Positions 24,660-37,504 are shown, numbered from the stretch's first letter. The stretch: 64,000 bases of DNA from Bradyrhizobium sp. 4 (GCF_023100905.1 NZ_CP064686.1:5518001-5582000); one strand, 5' to 3'. The notes: generated by a model not told the origin, from the letters alone. Made by a program: numbers and translations.

Positions 24660-25768
24660 CGACGGAAGCTGCGGATCTCGTTGAAGCGGTCGGGACGGTG
24701 GCCCCGGCCGCCGATCCGGGATTCCTCCAACGTCACGGCGGAGCGATCGAATATATCCTGATCCCGGGCGCGGCGCTGGCCGGCGCGCTCGGGGTCTTCG
24801 GCATCTTCGTCGCGATGTTCGGCAAGAGCCCGCTCGACCTCTATTTCTACATGTACTACGGCGCGTTCGGCACCTGGTTCTCATGGCAGAACACGCTGAC
24901 GCGCGCGGCACCGCTGATCCTTACCGCACTCTGCACGGCGCTGCCCGCCCAACTCGGCATGGTCATCATCGGCGGCGAAGGCGCACTCCTGATCGGCGCG
25001 CTGTCGGCAACCAGCGCGGCACTGGTGCTTCAGGGCATGCCGCCGCTCGTCGTGCAGATCGCCATGGTCATCGCCGGCGTGATCGGCGGCGGCCTCTGGG
25101 TCATGCTCTCGGGCGCGCTGCGGCAATATCGCGGCGTCAACGAGACGATCTCGAGCCTGCTGCTCGTTTACATCGCGCTCGCGGTCCTCAACCATCTCGT
25201 CGAAGGCGTGATGCGCGACCCCGCGAGCCTCAACAAGCCGTCGACCCGCGAGATCGGCGCGGCCAACATGATCGGATCGATCCCCAGCACCGACGTGCAT
25301 TGGGGTCTGGTGTTCGGCCTGATCACCGCGATCGCCGCCTATATCCTGATCTATCACACTGTGTTCGGCTTTGCCGCGCGCGTTGCCGGCGGCAACATCC
25401 GCGCTGCGAAGATCGTCGGTCTCAATGTCAGCAAGCTGATCCTGACCGTCTGCTTCCTCGCCGGCGGCGCCGCGGGCCTTGCCGGCATGGTCGAGGTCGC
25501 CGCCGTGCAGGGGCGCACCAACGCCAACCTCGCCGCGGGCTACGGCTTCACAGGGATTCTCGTCGCCTTCCTGGCGCGGCAAAATCCGCTCGCCATTATC
25601 CCCGTCGCGATTCTGCTCGGTGGTATCAGCGCCAGCGGCGGGCTGTTGCAGCGCCGCCTCGGATTGCCGGATGCATCCGTGCTGGTGCTGCAAGGCATCA
25701 TCTTCGTCTTCGTCCTGGCCAGCGATGCGCTCTACGGCCGCATCGGGTTTCTGAAGGGAAAGTCCTGA
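24656..25768 (+). CDS. ABC transporter permease 1A (BMP system 1)
   Basis: A 370-residue inner-membrane permease with about nine hydrophobic segments. The SSLLLVYIALAVLNHLVEG and GGAAGLAGMVEVAAVQGR segments match the YufP/NupP-like, branched-chain type permeases of BMP systems. Together with the neighbouring permease it forms the membrane channel. GTG start, overlapping the stop of the binding-protein gene in GTGA; one base separates its stop from the next permease. Confidence 0.88.
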   Translation: MTTEAADLVEAVGTVAPAADPGFLQRHGGAIEYILIPGAALAGALGVFGIFVAMFGKSPLDLYFYMYYGAFGTWFSWQNTLTRAAPLILTALCTALPAQLGMVIIGGEGALLIGALSATSAALVLQGMPPLVVQIAMVIAGVIGGGLWVMLSGALRQYRGVNETISSLLLVYIALAVLNHLVEGVMRDPASLNKPSTREIGAANMIGSIPSTDVHWGLVFGLITAIAAYILIYHTVFGFAARVAGGNIRAAKIVGLNVSKLILTVCFLAGGAAGLAGMVEVAAVQGRTNANLAAGYGFTGILVAFLARQNPLAIIPVAILLGGISASGGLLQRRLGLPDASVLVLQGIIFVFVLASDALYGRIGFLKGKS

Positions 25769-25769
25769 G

Positions 25770-26696
25770 ATGGCAGACGGCTCGATCGGACTCTGGACCG
25801 TCCCGCTCGCCGTGCTCGGCGGCGCCATTCGCGTCTCGACCCCGTTCCTGTTCGTGAGCCTGGGCGAATGCATCACCGAGCGCTCAGGCCGCATCAATCT
25901 CGGCCTCGAAGGCACGCTGGTGATGGGCGCGATGAGCGCATACGGCATTTCCTATCTCACGGGATCGCCGTGGCTGGGCGTGCTCGCCGCTGGCATCACC
26001 GGTGCGCTTCTGGGCGCGCTGCATGCCGGCATCTGCTCGTTGCCGCGCGTCAACGACGTCGCGGTCGGCATCGCGCTGATGTTGTTCGGCACCGGACTAG
26101 CTTTCTACCTCGGCAAACCGTTGATCGAACCGACGGCACCTCGACTGCCCGCAATCGATTTCGGCTGGTGGAGCGATATTCCGCAGGTGCGCGCGGCCCT
26201 ACGGGTCAACGTGCTGTTCCTGATCGGCGTCGCACTCGCGCCAATTTTCTACTGGGCCTTCCGGACCACGCGCTGGGGCCTCCTGATCCGCACGGCCGGC
26301 GAGAGTTCGGACGCCGCGCGTGCGATGGGCCACTCCGTGCTGCTGATCCGCCTGCGCGCGACAATGGTCGGCGGCTTCCTCGCCGGCATCGGTGGCTCCT
26401 TCCTGTCGCTGTTCTATCCCGGAAGCTGGAACGAAGGCCTGTCCTCGGGCCAGGGCATCACGGCCGTGGCGCTCGTGATCTTCGCGCGCTGGGACCCCTT
26501 GTTGTGTCTGTGGGCCTCGCTCGCCTTCGGCGGCGCCGCGGCGCTGGGCCCGGCGCTGCAATCGGTCGGCGTCACCTCCGGCTACCACCTCTTCAACGCT
26601 GCCCCCTACATCCTGACGCTGGCGATCATGATCATCACCTGCTCGCCGAAGCGCACGCTGACCGGAGCACCGGCCGAATTGTCGATCACCCGCTAG
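25770..26696 (+). CDS. ABC transporter permease 1B (BMP system 1)
   Basis: A 308-residue permease with eight to nine hydrophobic segments. SLGECITERSGRINLGLEGT is the signature of the second, shorter permease (YufQ-like) of BMP transporters. It begins one base after permease 1A and is followed 11 bp later by the biuret hydrolase gene. Length and order match the family. Confidence 0.9.
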   Translation: MADGSIGLWTVPLAVLGGAIRVSTPFLFVSLGECITERSGRINLGLEGTLVMGAMSAYGISYLTGSPWLGVLAAGITGALLGALHAGICSLPRVNDVAVGIALMLFGTGLAFYLGKPLIEPTAPRLPAIDFGWWSDIPQVRAALRVNVLFLIGVALAPIFYWAFRTTRWGLLIRTAGESSDAARAMGHSVLLIRLRATMVGGFLAGIGGSFLSLFYPGSWNEGLSSGQGITAVALVIFARWDPLLCLWASLAFGGAAALGPALQSVGVTSGYHLFNAAPYILTLAIMIITCSPKRTLTGAPAELSITR

Positions 26697-26707
26697 GAAG
26701 CGAAATC

Positions 26708-27387
26708 ATGCCCGAGCGCACCATCAAGTCCGAGCCCTATGCCTGGCCGTACAACGGCGATCTCCGCCCCGAGAATACCGCGCTCATCATCATCGACATG
26801 CAGACAGATTTCTGCGGCGTCGGCGGCTACGTCGACAAGATGGGCTATGACCTCTCATTGACGCGGGCACCGATCGAGCCGATCAAGAAAGTGCTGACGG
26901 CAATGCGCGCCCAAGGCTTTCACATCATCCACACCCGCGAAGGCCACCGTCCCGATCTCTCGGATTTGCCCGCCAACAAGCGCTGGCGCTCCCGGCAGAT
27001 CGGCGCCGGCATCGGCGATCCCGGCCCCTGCGGCCGCATCCTGGTGCGCGGAGAGGCCGGGTGGGACATCATCCCGGAGCTCGCGCCGCTGCCCGGCGAA
27101 CCCATCATCGACAAGCCCGGTAAGGGCTCGTTCTGCGCCACCGATCTGGAGCTGATCCTGCGCGTGCGCGGCATCGAGAACATCGTGCTCACTGGCATCA
27201 CCACCGACGTCTGCGTTCACACCACCATGCGCGAGGCCAACGACCGCGGCTTCGAATGCGTGCTGCTGCACGATTGCTGCGGTGCCACCGACAAGAGCAA
27301 CCACGACCACGCGCTGAAGATGATCAAGATGCAGGGCGGCGTGTTCGGCGCGGTCTCGACGTCCGACGCTTTCATCGGAGCGATTTC

Positions 27388-27391
<4 letters not shown>
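26708..27391 (+). CDS. biuH: Biuret amidohydrolase (isochorismatase-like cysteine hydrolase)
   Basis: A 227-residue cysteine hydrolase. The catalytic triad is Asp30 (IIIDMQTDF), Lys136 (DKPGKGS) and Cys169 (TTDVCVHTTM), each exactly six residues earlier than I recall for the studied Rhizobium leguminosarum BiuH (Asp36, Lys142, Cys175); the flanks RPDLSDLPANKRWRS and GAGIGDPGPCGRIL also match that enzyme as I remember it. BiuH hydrolyses biuret to allophanate and ammonia. Ureidoacrylate or other ureide amidase is the main alternative. It lies between the permease and ATPase genes of a BMP transporter, a GTGA overlap with the ATPase, which suggests the transporter carries its substrate. No allophanate hydrolase was seen in the window. 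Confidence 0.75.
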
Positions 27392-28920
<1,529 letters not shown>

Positions 28921-28933
28921 CCAGGGGAGAGCG

Positions 28934-29419
28934 ATGAGCGGCGGGTCCGAGCGCGACGAGCACTTCCTCCGCCTTTCCTTTGCGGTCGCCCGCCGTTCCC
29001 TCACCCACGGCAACCATCCCTTCGGTTGCATCGTCGTCGATGCCGAAGGCAAGGTCCTGATCGAAGCCGAGAACGGCTACATGCCCGATCACGACGGCAC
29101 CGCGCATGCCGAGCGTCTCGCCGCGACGCAGGCCTGCCGCACGTTCGGCCGCGAGGTGTTGGCGAGGGCCACGCTCTATTCCTCCGCCGAGCCCTGCGCG
29201 ATGTGCGCCGGCGCGATCTACTGGGCCGGCATCGGCCGAGTCGTCTATGGCCTCAGCGAACACCGCCTGCGCAGCATTACCGGCGATCATCCGGAGAATC
29301 CGACGCTCGACCTGCCCTGCCGCGAGGTCTTTGCCAGTGGCCAGAGGCCGACAGACGTTGCGGGGCCGTTGCTCGAAGACGAGGCCGAAGCACTGCACGA
29401 TGGCGTGTGGACGAAGTAG
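28934..29419 (+). CDS. Nucleoside/guanine deaminase (cytidine-deaminase fold)
   Basis: A 161-residue zinc deaminase. The metal site is TAHAERL (HAE, about residue 58) and SSAEPCAMCAGAIYW (PCxxC, about residue 90). It is close to bacterial guanine deaminases of this fold, and also to nucleoside and tRNA adenosine deaminases. In this operon guanine-to-xanthine conversion is the most useful role, feeding the xanthine dehydrogenase. A related guanine deaminase from Nitrosomonas (NE0047) was reported to act also on the s-triazine ammeline (from memory), which is of interest next to biuH. AGGGGAG precedes the ATG at 28934. It is the last gene of the operon. Confidence 0.8.
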   Translation: MSGGSERDEHFLRLSFAVARRSLTHGNHPFGCIVVDAEGKVLIEAENGYMPDHDGTAHAERLAATQACRTFGREVLARATLYSSAEPCAMCAGAIYWAGIGRVVYGLSEHRLRSITGDHPENPTLDLPCREVFASGQRPTDVAGPLLEDEAEALHDGVWTK

Positions 29420-29491
29420 CAAACACCAATTCAATTTCGTAGAGCGGATTGCGCCCACGGCTCATCCCCTACCTTCTTGCCCACAAACGAA

Positions 29492-29550
29492 GATGACGCC
29501 GCGAAGGTTTGACGCGGCGTCATCATCATTCACCTGAAGAATGTCAGGTG
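29492..29550. terminator. Two tandem hairpins between convergent operons
   Basis: GATGACGCCGCG (29492-29503) pairs perfectly with CGCGGCGTCATC (29513-29524); a second stem, CACCTGA/TCAGGTG, spans 29531-29550, two bases before the stop of the minus-strand porin-like gene. They separate the deaminase operon from the outer-membrane protein gene and probably end transcription from both. No long T tract follows. Confidence 0.65.
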
Positions 29551-29551
29551 G

Positions 29552-30661
29552 TTAGAACTTCACAGTGATACCGGAGTAGAGCGAGGACTCGGTGCAGGAT
29601 CCGGTGCTCACCTTCGTACCACCGACGAAGGTGGTGCAAGCAAAGGCATTGTTGTGATCGAGGCCGAACTTGTTCTGCCAGTAGCGATAGGCGACCCAGA
29701 CGTCGACGAAGTGCGAGTACTTGTCGCCCCAAATCGCCTTCGAGGCATCGAGGGTCAGGCGGATTGGCTCGGAGTTGAACTCGACCTTGGTGGGATAGAC
29801 GCCGTTGGCGACGCTGGCGGGAAGCGGCTCAGTGTCGGTGCCCTTCTTGCCGTACCACGCCGCGCGGCCGCTGATCGAGAAATACTGCATGTTCTGCGGC
29901 AGGAAGCCGAGGTCCATATAGTAGTTGGTTTCGATCGCCCAGGTCGGCTTGAACGACGTGTTGCCGTCGGCAATACACGGAGCGGACCAACCGGCGCCGC
30001 ACTGCGAGAAGGAGTTGTGGTTGGCGAACTCCCAGTACACCAGCGGCGCGACGTTGAAGTAGCCCTTATAGGGAAGATCGAAGGCGAACTGCAGACCCGC
30101 GACAACGTCGCGCTTGGCGGCGCCGAAATACCGGTTCTCCGTGTTGGCATCCATACCAACCTCGAACGAGATGTTGTGCAGGGGGCCTTGCGTGAAGGCC
30201 TTGGTGTTGAAGATCTCGTTCCAGCCGAAGGTCGAGCGGAAAAGGCCGTAGATTTCTGTCGCGCCGGCACAGCTCGTCGGCGTCGCAGCGAAGCCCGCAG
30301 CCGGCGAAACGACCACGCCTGTGGCGGTGCAGGGGCCTGCCGGATCGTTGTGGTCCGACTTGAACATCGAGATGGTGAAGAAGTTGGTGCCGTAAGTCCA
30401 GGCATCGAAGTGGGTGAAGGAGTAGACCTGCTTCGTCGTCTTGGCGTTGATCACACCGTTGGTGTTGGTGAACGCACCGGGCTGCGAGGCATTGAAGATG
30501 TAGGAGAAGGTGACGCGGTCGTCGATCACCAGGAAGAACGGAAGGTCGGCCGCCTTCTTGGCAGCCTTGACCGGCAAGTCGGCTGCCTGAGCCATGCCAC
30601 CGGTAGCGAGCGTAGCAAGTGACAGCGCCGCCGCCGCAACTGCCTTCATACGAAACGACAT
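29552..30661 (-). CDS. Outer-membrane channel, Tsx-like nucleoside porin
   Basis: A 369-residue protein with a signal peptide (about residues 1-27, ending MAQA) and a barrel-like run of alternating strands ending in the outer-membrane signature Phe (YSGITVKF). The segment VYSFTHFDAWTYGTNFFTIS resembles the Tsx nucleoside-specific channel family, in which a similar HFDxWxYGxNFF pattern is conserved. Placed between two nucleobase/nucleoside-type ABC transporters, it would let their substrates through the outer membrane. GGGGG precedes the ATG at 30661 by eight bases; the frame is open to 30757 without a better start. Tsx identity is by motif and context only. Confidence 0.65.
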   Translation of the reverse strand: MSFRMKAVAAAALSLATLATGGMAQAADLPVKAAKKAADLPFFLVIDDRVTFSYIFNASQPGAFTNTNGVINAKTTKQVYSFTHFDAWTYGTNFFTISMFKSDHNDPAGPCTATGVVVSPAAGFAATPTSCAGATEIYGLFRSTFGWNEIFNTKAFTQGPLHNISFEVGMDANTENRYFGAAKRDVVAGLQFAFDLPYKGYFNVAPLVYWEFANHNSFSQCGAGWSAPCIADGNTSFKPTWAIETNYYMDLGFLPQNMQYFSISGRAAWYGKKGTDTEPLPASVANGVYPTKVEFNSEPIRLTLDASKAIWGDKYSHFVDVWVAYRYWQNKFGLDHNNAFACTTFVGGTKVSTGSCTESSLYSGITVKF

Positions 30662-31214
30662 CCGAATACCCCCAAGTTTGGACACGTAAAAATGAACGTC
30701 CCTTGGGTGCGACACTTGCGCCGATCTCCCGGAGTGAGAAGCCTCAACTTGTTTCAAGGTATGCCGCTTGTTTGCACAGGGTGCGGCGTTTCACCGGCGG
30801 ATTTGGAAGGCCAAGCTCACCGCCACAGGGTCAGGCGAGAGCGGCCATTGCCGGATATTCCCGTTTGATTTCGCTCGCCTTTTCATGTCTCGCGGACGAG
30901 GCAGACAAGATGGGCGGGAGCTACTGTCGCGGTGTTCGCAAATGCATACGCGTGATGGCGCGTCTCTGCTTAACTTCACGCCAAGCCTGCATAGCGGGTT
31001 CCGATTTGGCTTGAGCCGTCACAAATTTGCAACACGCGTCGCACGCAAGTCGGGACTGCAAAGGCTGCTCGGCAGGCTTTGGGGACGATCGCCGCCGGGC
31101 GACAGCCGCGACTCGCCGACACCACTTGCCTGCCGAAGCGTTGAGCAAGGGATGACGCTTTTTCACACCTTACGCGGCGGTTCAAACTAGCCCAGTATTG
31201 AGGCACTTCACCCC
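30662..31214. other. 553-bp stretch upstream of the Tsx-like gene and BMP system 2
   Basis: No convincing coding region. The first 120 bp hold the promoter side of the minus-strand porin gene. A plus-strand GGGTGCGACACTTGC at 30705-30719 has the spacing of a sigma-54 element but only 8 of 11 matches and lies about 500 bp from the next start, so it is not called. A CTTGTTT motif occurs twice near 30747-30771. Confidence 0.5.
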
Positions 31215-32787
<1,573 letters not shown>

Positions 32788-32804
<17 letters not shown>

Positions 32805-33879
32805 GAAGCGCGCCGAGCGCTCCAACACGATCGCGCTGATCTCTCCGCTGATCGCGATCGGCCTCACGATCGTGACCATGGTCATCCTGTTCGCGATCCT
32901 CGGCAAGAATCCGCTGCTCGCCCTGTACGCCTATTTCATCGCGCCTTTGACCGACAGCTATTCGCTCCAGGAAATCGCGGTGAAGGCAACTCCGCTGGTG
33001 ATGATCGCAATCGGACTATCGCTCTGCTATCTCGCCAATGCCTGGAACATCGGCGCCGAAGGGCAGTTCCTGATTGGTGCAGTCGCCGGAAGCTGGATTG
33101 CGGTGAAGACGCAGGGCACCGACGCCGGCGGCTGGGTGCTGCCAGTCATGCTCGTGCTCGCCGCCGCGGCGGGCGCGCTCTACGCACTGATCCCGGCAAT
33201 CTGCAAGGTGAAGTTCGGCGCCAGCGAAATCCTGACCAGCCTGATGCTGGTCTATGTCGCCGATCTCTTCCTAGACTATCTCGTGCGCGGCCCCTGGCGC
33301 GATCCACACGGCTTCAACTTCCCGACCACCGCCGAGTTCGATCCGGTCGCAACGGTGCCGCTGCTGATCGAAGGCGGCCGGCTGCATCTCGGCTCCATCA
33401 TCGCCCTTCTCGTCGTCGCGGCGGTGGCGATCCTGCTCGGGCGCACCATCAAGGGATTCGAAATTCGCGTGGTCGGTGCGGCGCCTCGCGCCGCGCGGTT
33501 CGGCGGCTTCAATTCCAACCAGTTGATCATCCTGACCTTCGCCGTCTCGGGCGCGCTGGCCGGCCTCGCCGGCATCATCGAGGTCGCGGGTCCGGTCGGA
33601 CATCTCCAGCCCGGCATCTCGCCGGGTTACGGTTTTACGGCGATCATCGTGGCCTTTCTCGGCCGGTTGAACCCCCTTGGAATATTAATTGCAGGCCTTT
33701 TTCTCGCGTTGACCTTTATCGGCGGCGAGCAGGCGCAGATCGCGATGAAGATCCCGTTGGACGTCACCAAGGTTTTTCAAGGCATCCTGCTGTTCTACGT
33801 GCTCGCCTGCGATTCCCTCATTCTCTACCGCTTCAAGCTGGTCTTCCCGAAGCGACAGGTGGCTCGTGGAACTCATTGA
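32788..33879 (+). CDS. ABC transporter permease 2A (BMP system 2)
   Basis: A 363-residue permease with about nine hydrophobic segments; LCYLANAWNIGAEGQFLIG (about residue 82) is typical of the long YufP-type permease. It overlaps the ATPase gene by 17 bp at its start and the next permease by 14 bp at its end, so translation is likely coupled. It pairs with permease 2B to form the pore. Confidence 0.9.
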
Positions 33880-34783
33880 AGCCATCATTCTCGCAGTGCT
33901 CGCCGCTTCGACGCCGCTCCTGATCGCGGCGACCGGCGAGCTCGTGACCGAGCGCTCCGGCGTGCTCAATCTCGGCGTCGAGGGCATGATGATCGTCGGC
34001 GCCGCATGTGGCTTTGCAGGTGCGTGGCTGACCGGCTCGATCTTCATTGGCGCACTGTTTGGCATCGTCGCCGGCACGCTGATGTCACTGGTCTTCGCAC
34101 TGATGGCGCTCGGACTTGCGGTCAACCAGGTCGCAACGGGTCTTGCGCTGACCATCCTGGGCGTCGGACTCTCCGGCCTGATCGGCGCCGGTTTCGTCGG
34201 CGAGCGCATCACCCCGGCGCTGCATCTCAACATTCCCGGTCTCACGGATATTCCGCTGGTCGGCCGCGTGTTGTTCGGCGAGGACGCCTTTGTCTATTTC
34301 TCGCTGGCGCTGGTCGTCGGCGTCTGGTGGTTCCTGTACCGCACGCGGCCAGGATTGATCCTGCGCGCCTGCGGCGACAACCATGTCTCCGCGCATGCGC
34401 TCGGCTATCCCGTGCTGCGCATCCGCGCCCTAGCGGTGATGTTCGGCGGCGCCTGCGCCGGACTTGCCGGTGCCTATCTGCCGCTCGCCTATACGCCGTT
34501 CTTCATTCCGGGCATGACCGCGGGACGCGGCTGGATCGCGCTGGCGCTGGTGGTGTTCTCGTCCTGGCGGCCGGGCCGCCTCGTGGTCGGCGCCTATCTG
34601 TTCGGCGCGGTGACGATCCTGCAGCTGCACGCGCAGGGCTGGGGCGTTGGCATTCCCTCGCAGTTGATGTCGGCGCTGCCTTACCTTGCGACTGTCGTCG
34701 TCCTGGTCCTGCTCTCACGCGCGCGCACGGGTGGATCGACCGCACCGGCTGCGCTTGGCACCGTGTTCGTGCCTGACCGCTGA
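33866..34783 (+). CDS. ABC transporter permease 2B (BMP system 2)
   Basis: A 305-residue permease with eight to nine hydrophobic segments. TGELVTERSGVLNLGVEGMM is the YufQ-type signature. GTG start inside the 3' end of permease 2A. It is followed after about 77 bp by the binding-protein gene, the reverse of the order in system 1, where the binding protein is first. Confidence 0.9.
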   Translation: MELIEAIILAVLAASTPLLIAATGELVTERSGVLNLGVEGMMIVGAACGFAGAWLTGSIFIGALFGIVAGTLMSLVFALMALGLAVNQVATGLALTILGVGLSGLIGAGFVGERITPALHLNIPGLTDIPLVGRVLFGEDAFVYFSLALVVGVWWFLYRTRPGLILRACGDNHVSAHALGYPVLRIRALAVMFGGACAGLAGAYLPLAYTPFFIPGMTAGRGWIALALVVFSSWRPGRLVVGAYLFGAVTILQLHAQGWGVGIPSQLMSALPYLATVVVLVLLSRARTGGSTAPAALGTVFVPDR

Positions 34784-34860
34784 GTTTCATTTCCACACCG
34801 TGCGCGATGGGGCGCGCACGTTGCGGATCGTGGCTTTCCCCTGATATTTGGAGATTGATG

Positions 34861-35937
34861 ATGAGGAAATCACTTCTTGCGCTGGCTGCCGGGCTCTTGC
34901 TTGCCGGGAGCGTCAGTGCAGCCTCCGCCGCCGACAAGCTGAAAGTCGGATTTATCTACCTCGGCCCGGTCGGTGACCTCGGCTGGACCTATCAGCATGA
35001 GCTGGCACGCCAGGCGCTAGTGAAGGAGCTCGGCGACAAGATCGAGACCACCTTTCTCGAAAACGTGCCTGAAGGCCCCGACGCCGAGCGCTCCATCGAG
35101 CAGCTCGTCCGCGCCGGCAACAAGCTGATCTTCACCACCTCGTTCGGCTACATGGATCCGACGCTGAAGGTCGCGAAGAAATATCCGAACGTGCATTTCG
35201 AGCACGCGACCGGCTACAAGCGCAACCCGAACATGTCGACCTATTCGGCTAAATGGTATCAGGGCCGCTACATCCAGGGCCTGATCGCGGCCAAGATGTC
35301 GAAGTCCGGCGTGCTCGGCTATATCGGCTCGTTCCCGATTCCCGAGGTCGTCTCCGGCATCAACGCGACGATCCTCGCCGCGCAGACCATCAACCCGAAC
35401 ATCAAGGTCAAGATCATTTGGGCCAACACCTGGTTCGACCCGGGCAAGGAAGCCGACGCCGCCAAGGCGCTAATCGACCAGGGCGCCGACATCATCATGC
35501 AGCACACGGATTCGCCCGCTGCGATGCAGATTGCCAGCGAACGCGGCAAGCTCGCCTTCGGCCAGGATTCCGAGATGATCAAGTTCGGGCCGAAGACCCA
35601 GCTGACCTCGATCCTCGATACCTGGGGTCCGTACTACATCGCCCGGGTCAAAGCGGAACTCGACGGCACCTGGAAATCCGAGGACAGCTGGGGCGGCCTC
35701 GACAGCCACATGTTCGCGATGGCGCCCTACACCAACATGCCCGACGACGTGAAGAAGATCGCCGAGGATGCCCAGGCCGCAATCACCGCGGGCAAGCTGC
35801 ATCCGTTCAAGTGCCCGGTCGTTGGGCAGGATGGCAAGCCGGTCGAGTGCAAGGGCGGCGCCAATCTCGACGACGGCCAGATCCTCGGCATGAATTTCTA
35901 CGTGAAGGGCATCGACGACAAGCTGCCGGGCAAGTAG
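34861..35937 (+). CDS. BMP-family ABC transporter substrate-binding protein 2 (Sec leader)
   Basis: A 358-residue binding protein. The Sec signal peptide RKSLLALAAGLLLAGSVS (residues 2-19, ending ASAA) contrasts with the Tat leader of its paralogue. Mature features include KVGFIYLGPVGDLGWTYQHE, FTTSFGYMDPTLKVAKKYPN and FEHATGYKRNPNMS, which match BMP domain loops. There are paired Met-Met codons; ATG 34861 is chosen because GGAG lies seven bases upstream. It is the last gene of system 2. The ligand is probably a purine or nucleoside, but nothing visible distinguishes it from system 1. Confidence 0.9.
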   Translation: MRKSLLALAAGLLLAGSVSAASAADKLKVGFIYLGPVGDLGWTYQHELARQALVKELGDKIETTFLENVPEGPDAERSIEQLVRAGNKLIFTTSFGYMDPTLKVAKKYPNVHFEHATGYKRNPNMSTYSAKWYQGRYIQGLIAAKMSKSGVLGYIGSFPIPEVVSGINATILAAQTINPNIKVKIIWANTWFDPGKEADAAKALIDQGADIIMQHTDSPAAMQIASERGKLAFGQDSEMIKFGPKTQLTSILDTWGPYYIARVKAELDGTWKSEDSWGGLDSHMFAMAPYTNMPDDVKKIAEDAQAAITAGKLHPFKCPVVGQDGKPVECKGGANLDDGQILGMNFYVKGIDDKLPGK

Positions 35938-36049
35938 CACGCTTCTTGCATCGCCTAAATCACCTGCTCCTCCCGGAGGAGGTTCGGAGGGGGTGGCCAG
36001 AAGCACCCGGCACTTGTGGTCGCCCCCTCTTTCTATTTTCGCCTGGATA

Positions 36050-37399
36050 CTATCCCGCCTGCATGGCCCGCGCCGCCGAACTGTGGCGGTGGATGAGGTC
36101 TGCCACATCTAGGCCGGGGACCGCGCCGTCGATCACGACCCATTTTCCTGCCACCATCACCCTATCGGCCCGATGCGCCCCGCACAGCACCAGTGCGGCC
36201 AGGGGATCGCCATGGCCGGAGAAGCGTAGCTCGTCGAGCCTGAACAGCGCGAGATCGGCCGCCTTGCCGAGCGCGATCTCGCCGAGTTCCGGCCGGCCGA
36301 CGCAGGCTGCCGAGCCCTTGGTGGCCCAGCGCAGCGCATCCTTGTGACTGACCTTCGTCACCCCGTAGCGCGCCCGTTGCAGCAGGAACGCGGCCCGCAC
36401 CTCCTGCATCAGGTTCGATCCGTCGTTCGAGGCCGAGCCATCGACGCCGATGCCGATGCCGACGCCGGCCTCCTCCATTTCGCACACCGGACAGCAGCCC
36501 GACGCCAGAAGCTGATTGCTGCATGCGCAATGACTGATGTTCGTCTTCGCCTTGCCGAGCCGCTTCATCTCGTCTGCGTTGAAGAAGATGCCATGGGCGA
36601 GCCACGTCCGCGCATTGAGCCAGCCGCATTGTTCGAGATAGTCGAGCGGACGGCAGCCATAGATCTCCTGGCAGAATTTGTTCTCGTCCTCGGTCTCGGC
36701 GAGATGGGTATGCAGGCGTACGTCAAGCTTGTCGGCCAGATCGGCGGTGGCGCGCATCAGGGACGTCGTCACCGAGAAGGGCGAGCATGGCGCCAGCGCG
36801 ATCTGCACCATCGCATCCGCGCCGCGCTGGTGGTACTTGGCGACCACGCGCGCGCTGTCCGCGAGGATCGTGTCCTCGTCCTGCACGACGCTGTCAGGGG
36901 GCAGGCCGCCATCGCGCTGTGACAGGTTCATCGAGCCGCGCGTGAGCAGCACGCGCACGCCGAGCCGCCTGGCCACCCCCACCTCGATATCGACGGCGTC
37001 TTCGAGCCCTGCCGGAAATACATAGTGATGATCCGTCGTGGTGGTGCAGCCCGAGAGCAGCAGTTCGGACATCGCCACGGTGACAGCGAGCTCGAGCGCA
37101 TCCGGCGTCAGCTTCGCCCACACCGGATAGAGCGCCTGGAGCCAGGGGAACAGCTCGCGGTCCATCGCCGCGGGTAGCGCCCGTGTCAGCGTCTGGTAGA
37201 AATGGTGATGGGTGTTGATGAGGCCCGGCAGCACGACGTGGTCGCCAGCGTCGAACACCGCGACGTCAGCGGTTGCGGGCGCAGCGCCGGCCGGCACCAG
37301 CTCGACGATCCGGCCGCCTTTCACCACGATCCCGCGCTCGGCGCCATCGGCGAGGATAGCCAGAGGATCCCTGATCCAGATCGGCTTTGCGTCGCTCAT
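36050..37399 (-). CDS. 8-oxoguanine deaminase (amidohydrolase superfamily)
   Basis: A 449-residue metal-dependent amidohydrolase. GLINTHHHFYQTLTRALP (about residue 62) is the first metal site; HTHLAETEDENKFC, HGIFFNADEM and VDGSASNDGSNL supply the rest. The THHHFYQTLTR stretch and the CCPVCEM loop match the group experimentally assigned as 8-oxoguanine deaminase, which makes urate from 8-oxoguanine and so joins the pathway below xanthine dehydrogenase. Alternatives in the same superfamily are guanine deaminase and s-triazine deaminases. ATG 37399 is chosen over 37417. It is divergent from the XDH operon. Confidence 0.82.
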   Translation of the reverse strand: MSDAKPIWIRDPLAILADGAERGIVVKGGRIVELVPAGAAPATADVAVFDAGDHVVLPGLINTHHHFYQTLTRALPAAMDRELFPWLQALYPVWAKLTPDALELAVTVAMSELLLSGCTTTTDHHYVFPAGLEDAVDIEVGVARRLGVRVLLTRGSMNLSQRDGGLPPDSVVQDEDTILADSARVVAKYHQRGADAMVQIALAPCSPFSVTTSLMRATADLADKLDVRLHTHLAETEDENKFCQEIYGCRPLDYLEQCGWLNARTWLAHGIFFNADEMKRLGKAKTNISHCACSNQLLASGCCPVCEMEEAGVGIGIGVDGSASNDGSNLMQEVRAAFLLQRARYGVTKVSHKDALRWATKGSAACVGRPELGEIALGKAADLALFRLDELRFSGHGDPLAALVLCGAHRADRVMVAGKWVVIDGAVPGLDVADLIHRHSSAARAMQAG

Positions 37400-37466
37400 G
37401 ATCCCGCTTCTCCTCACATCCGCTGACGACAGGCCTGCACGGCAGGGGCCGGCCTGATTGCGTTTT

Positions 37467-37491
37467 TGTTGCGACTTGTTGTTGCGACTTG
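37467..37491. repeat. 12-bp direct repeat overlapping the XDH promoter
   Basis: TGTTGCGACTTG occurs exactly at 37467-37478 and 37480-37491, 13 bp apart. The second copy runs into the -24 element of the sigma-54-like promoter (37490-37504), so the repeat could be a regulator-binding site for the divergent 8-oxoguanine deaminase and XDH genes. Confidence 0.65.
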
Positions 37492-37504
37492 GCGCTCGTC
37501 TTGC
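37490..37504 (+). promoter_or_regulatory. Sigma-54-like promoter of the XDH operon
   Basis: TGGCGCTCGTCTTGC matches TGGCACG-N4-TTGC at 9 of 11 positions with the essential GG and GC spaced correctly, 49 bp upstream of the FAD-subunit start. Less certain than the site at 23458, but in the same relative position. Confidence 0.55.

Noticed and set aside
25868..26707. A 5' extension of the biuH frame
   Set aside because: It lies in the wrong frame over permease 1B. The ATG at 26708 gives a protein that aligns fully with the family.
30705..30719. Sigma-54-like GGGTGCGACACTTGC
   Set aside because: Only 8 of 11 positions match and the nearest downstream start is about 500 bp away.
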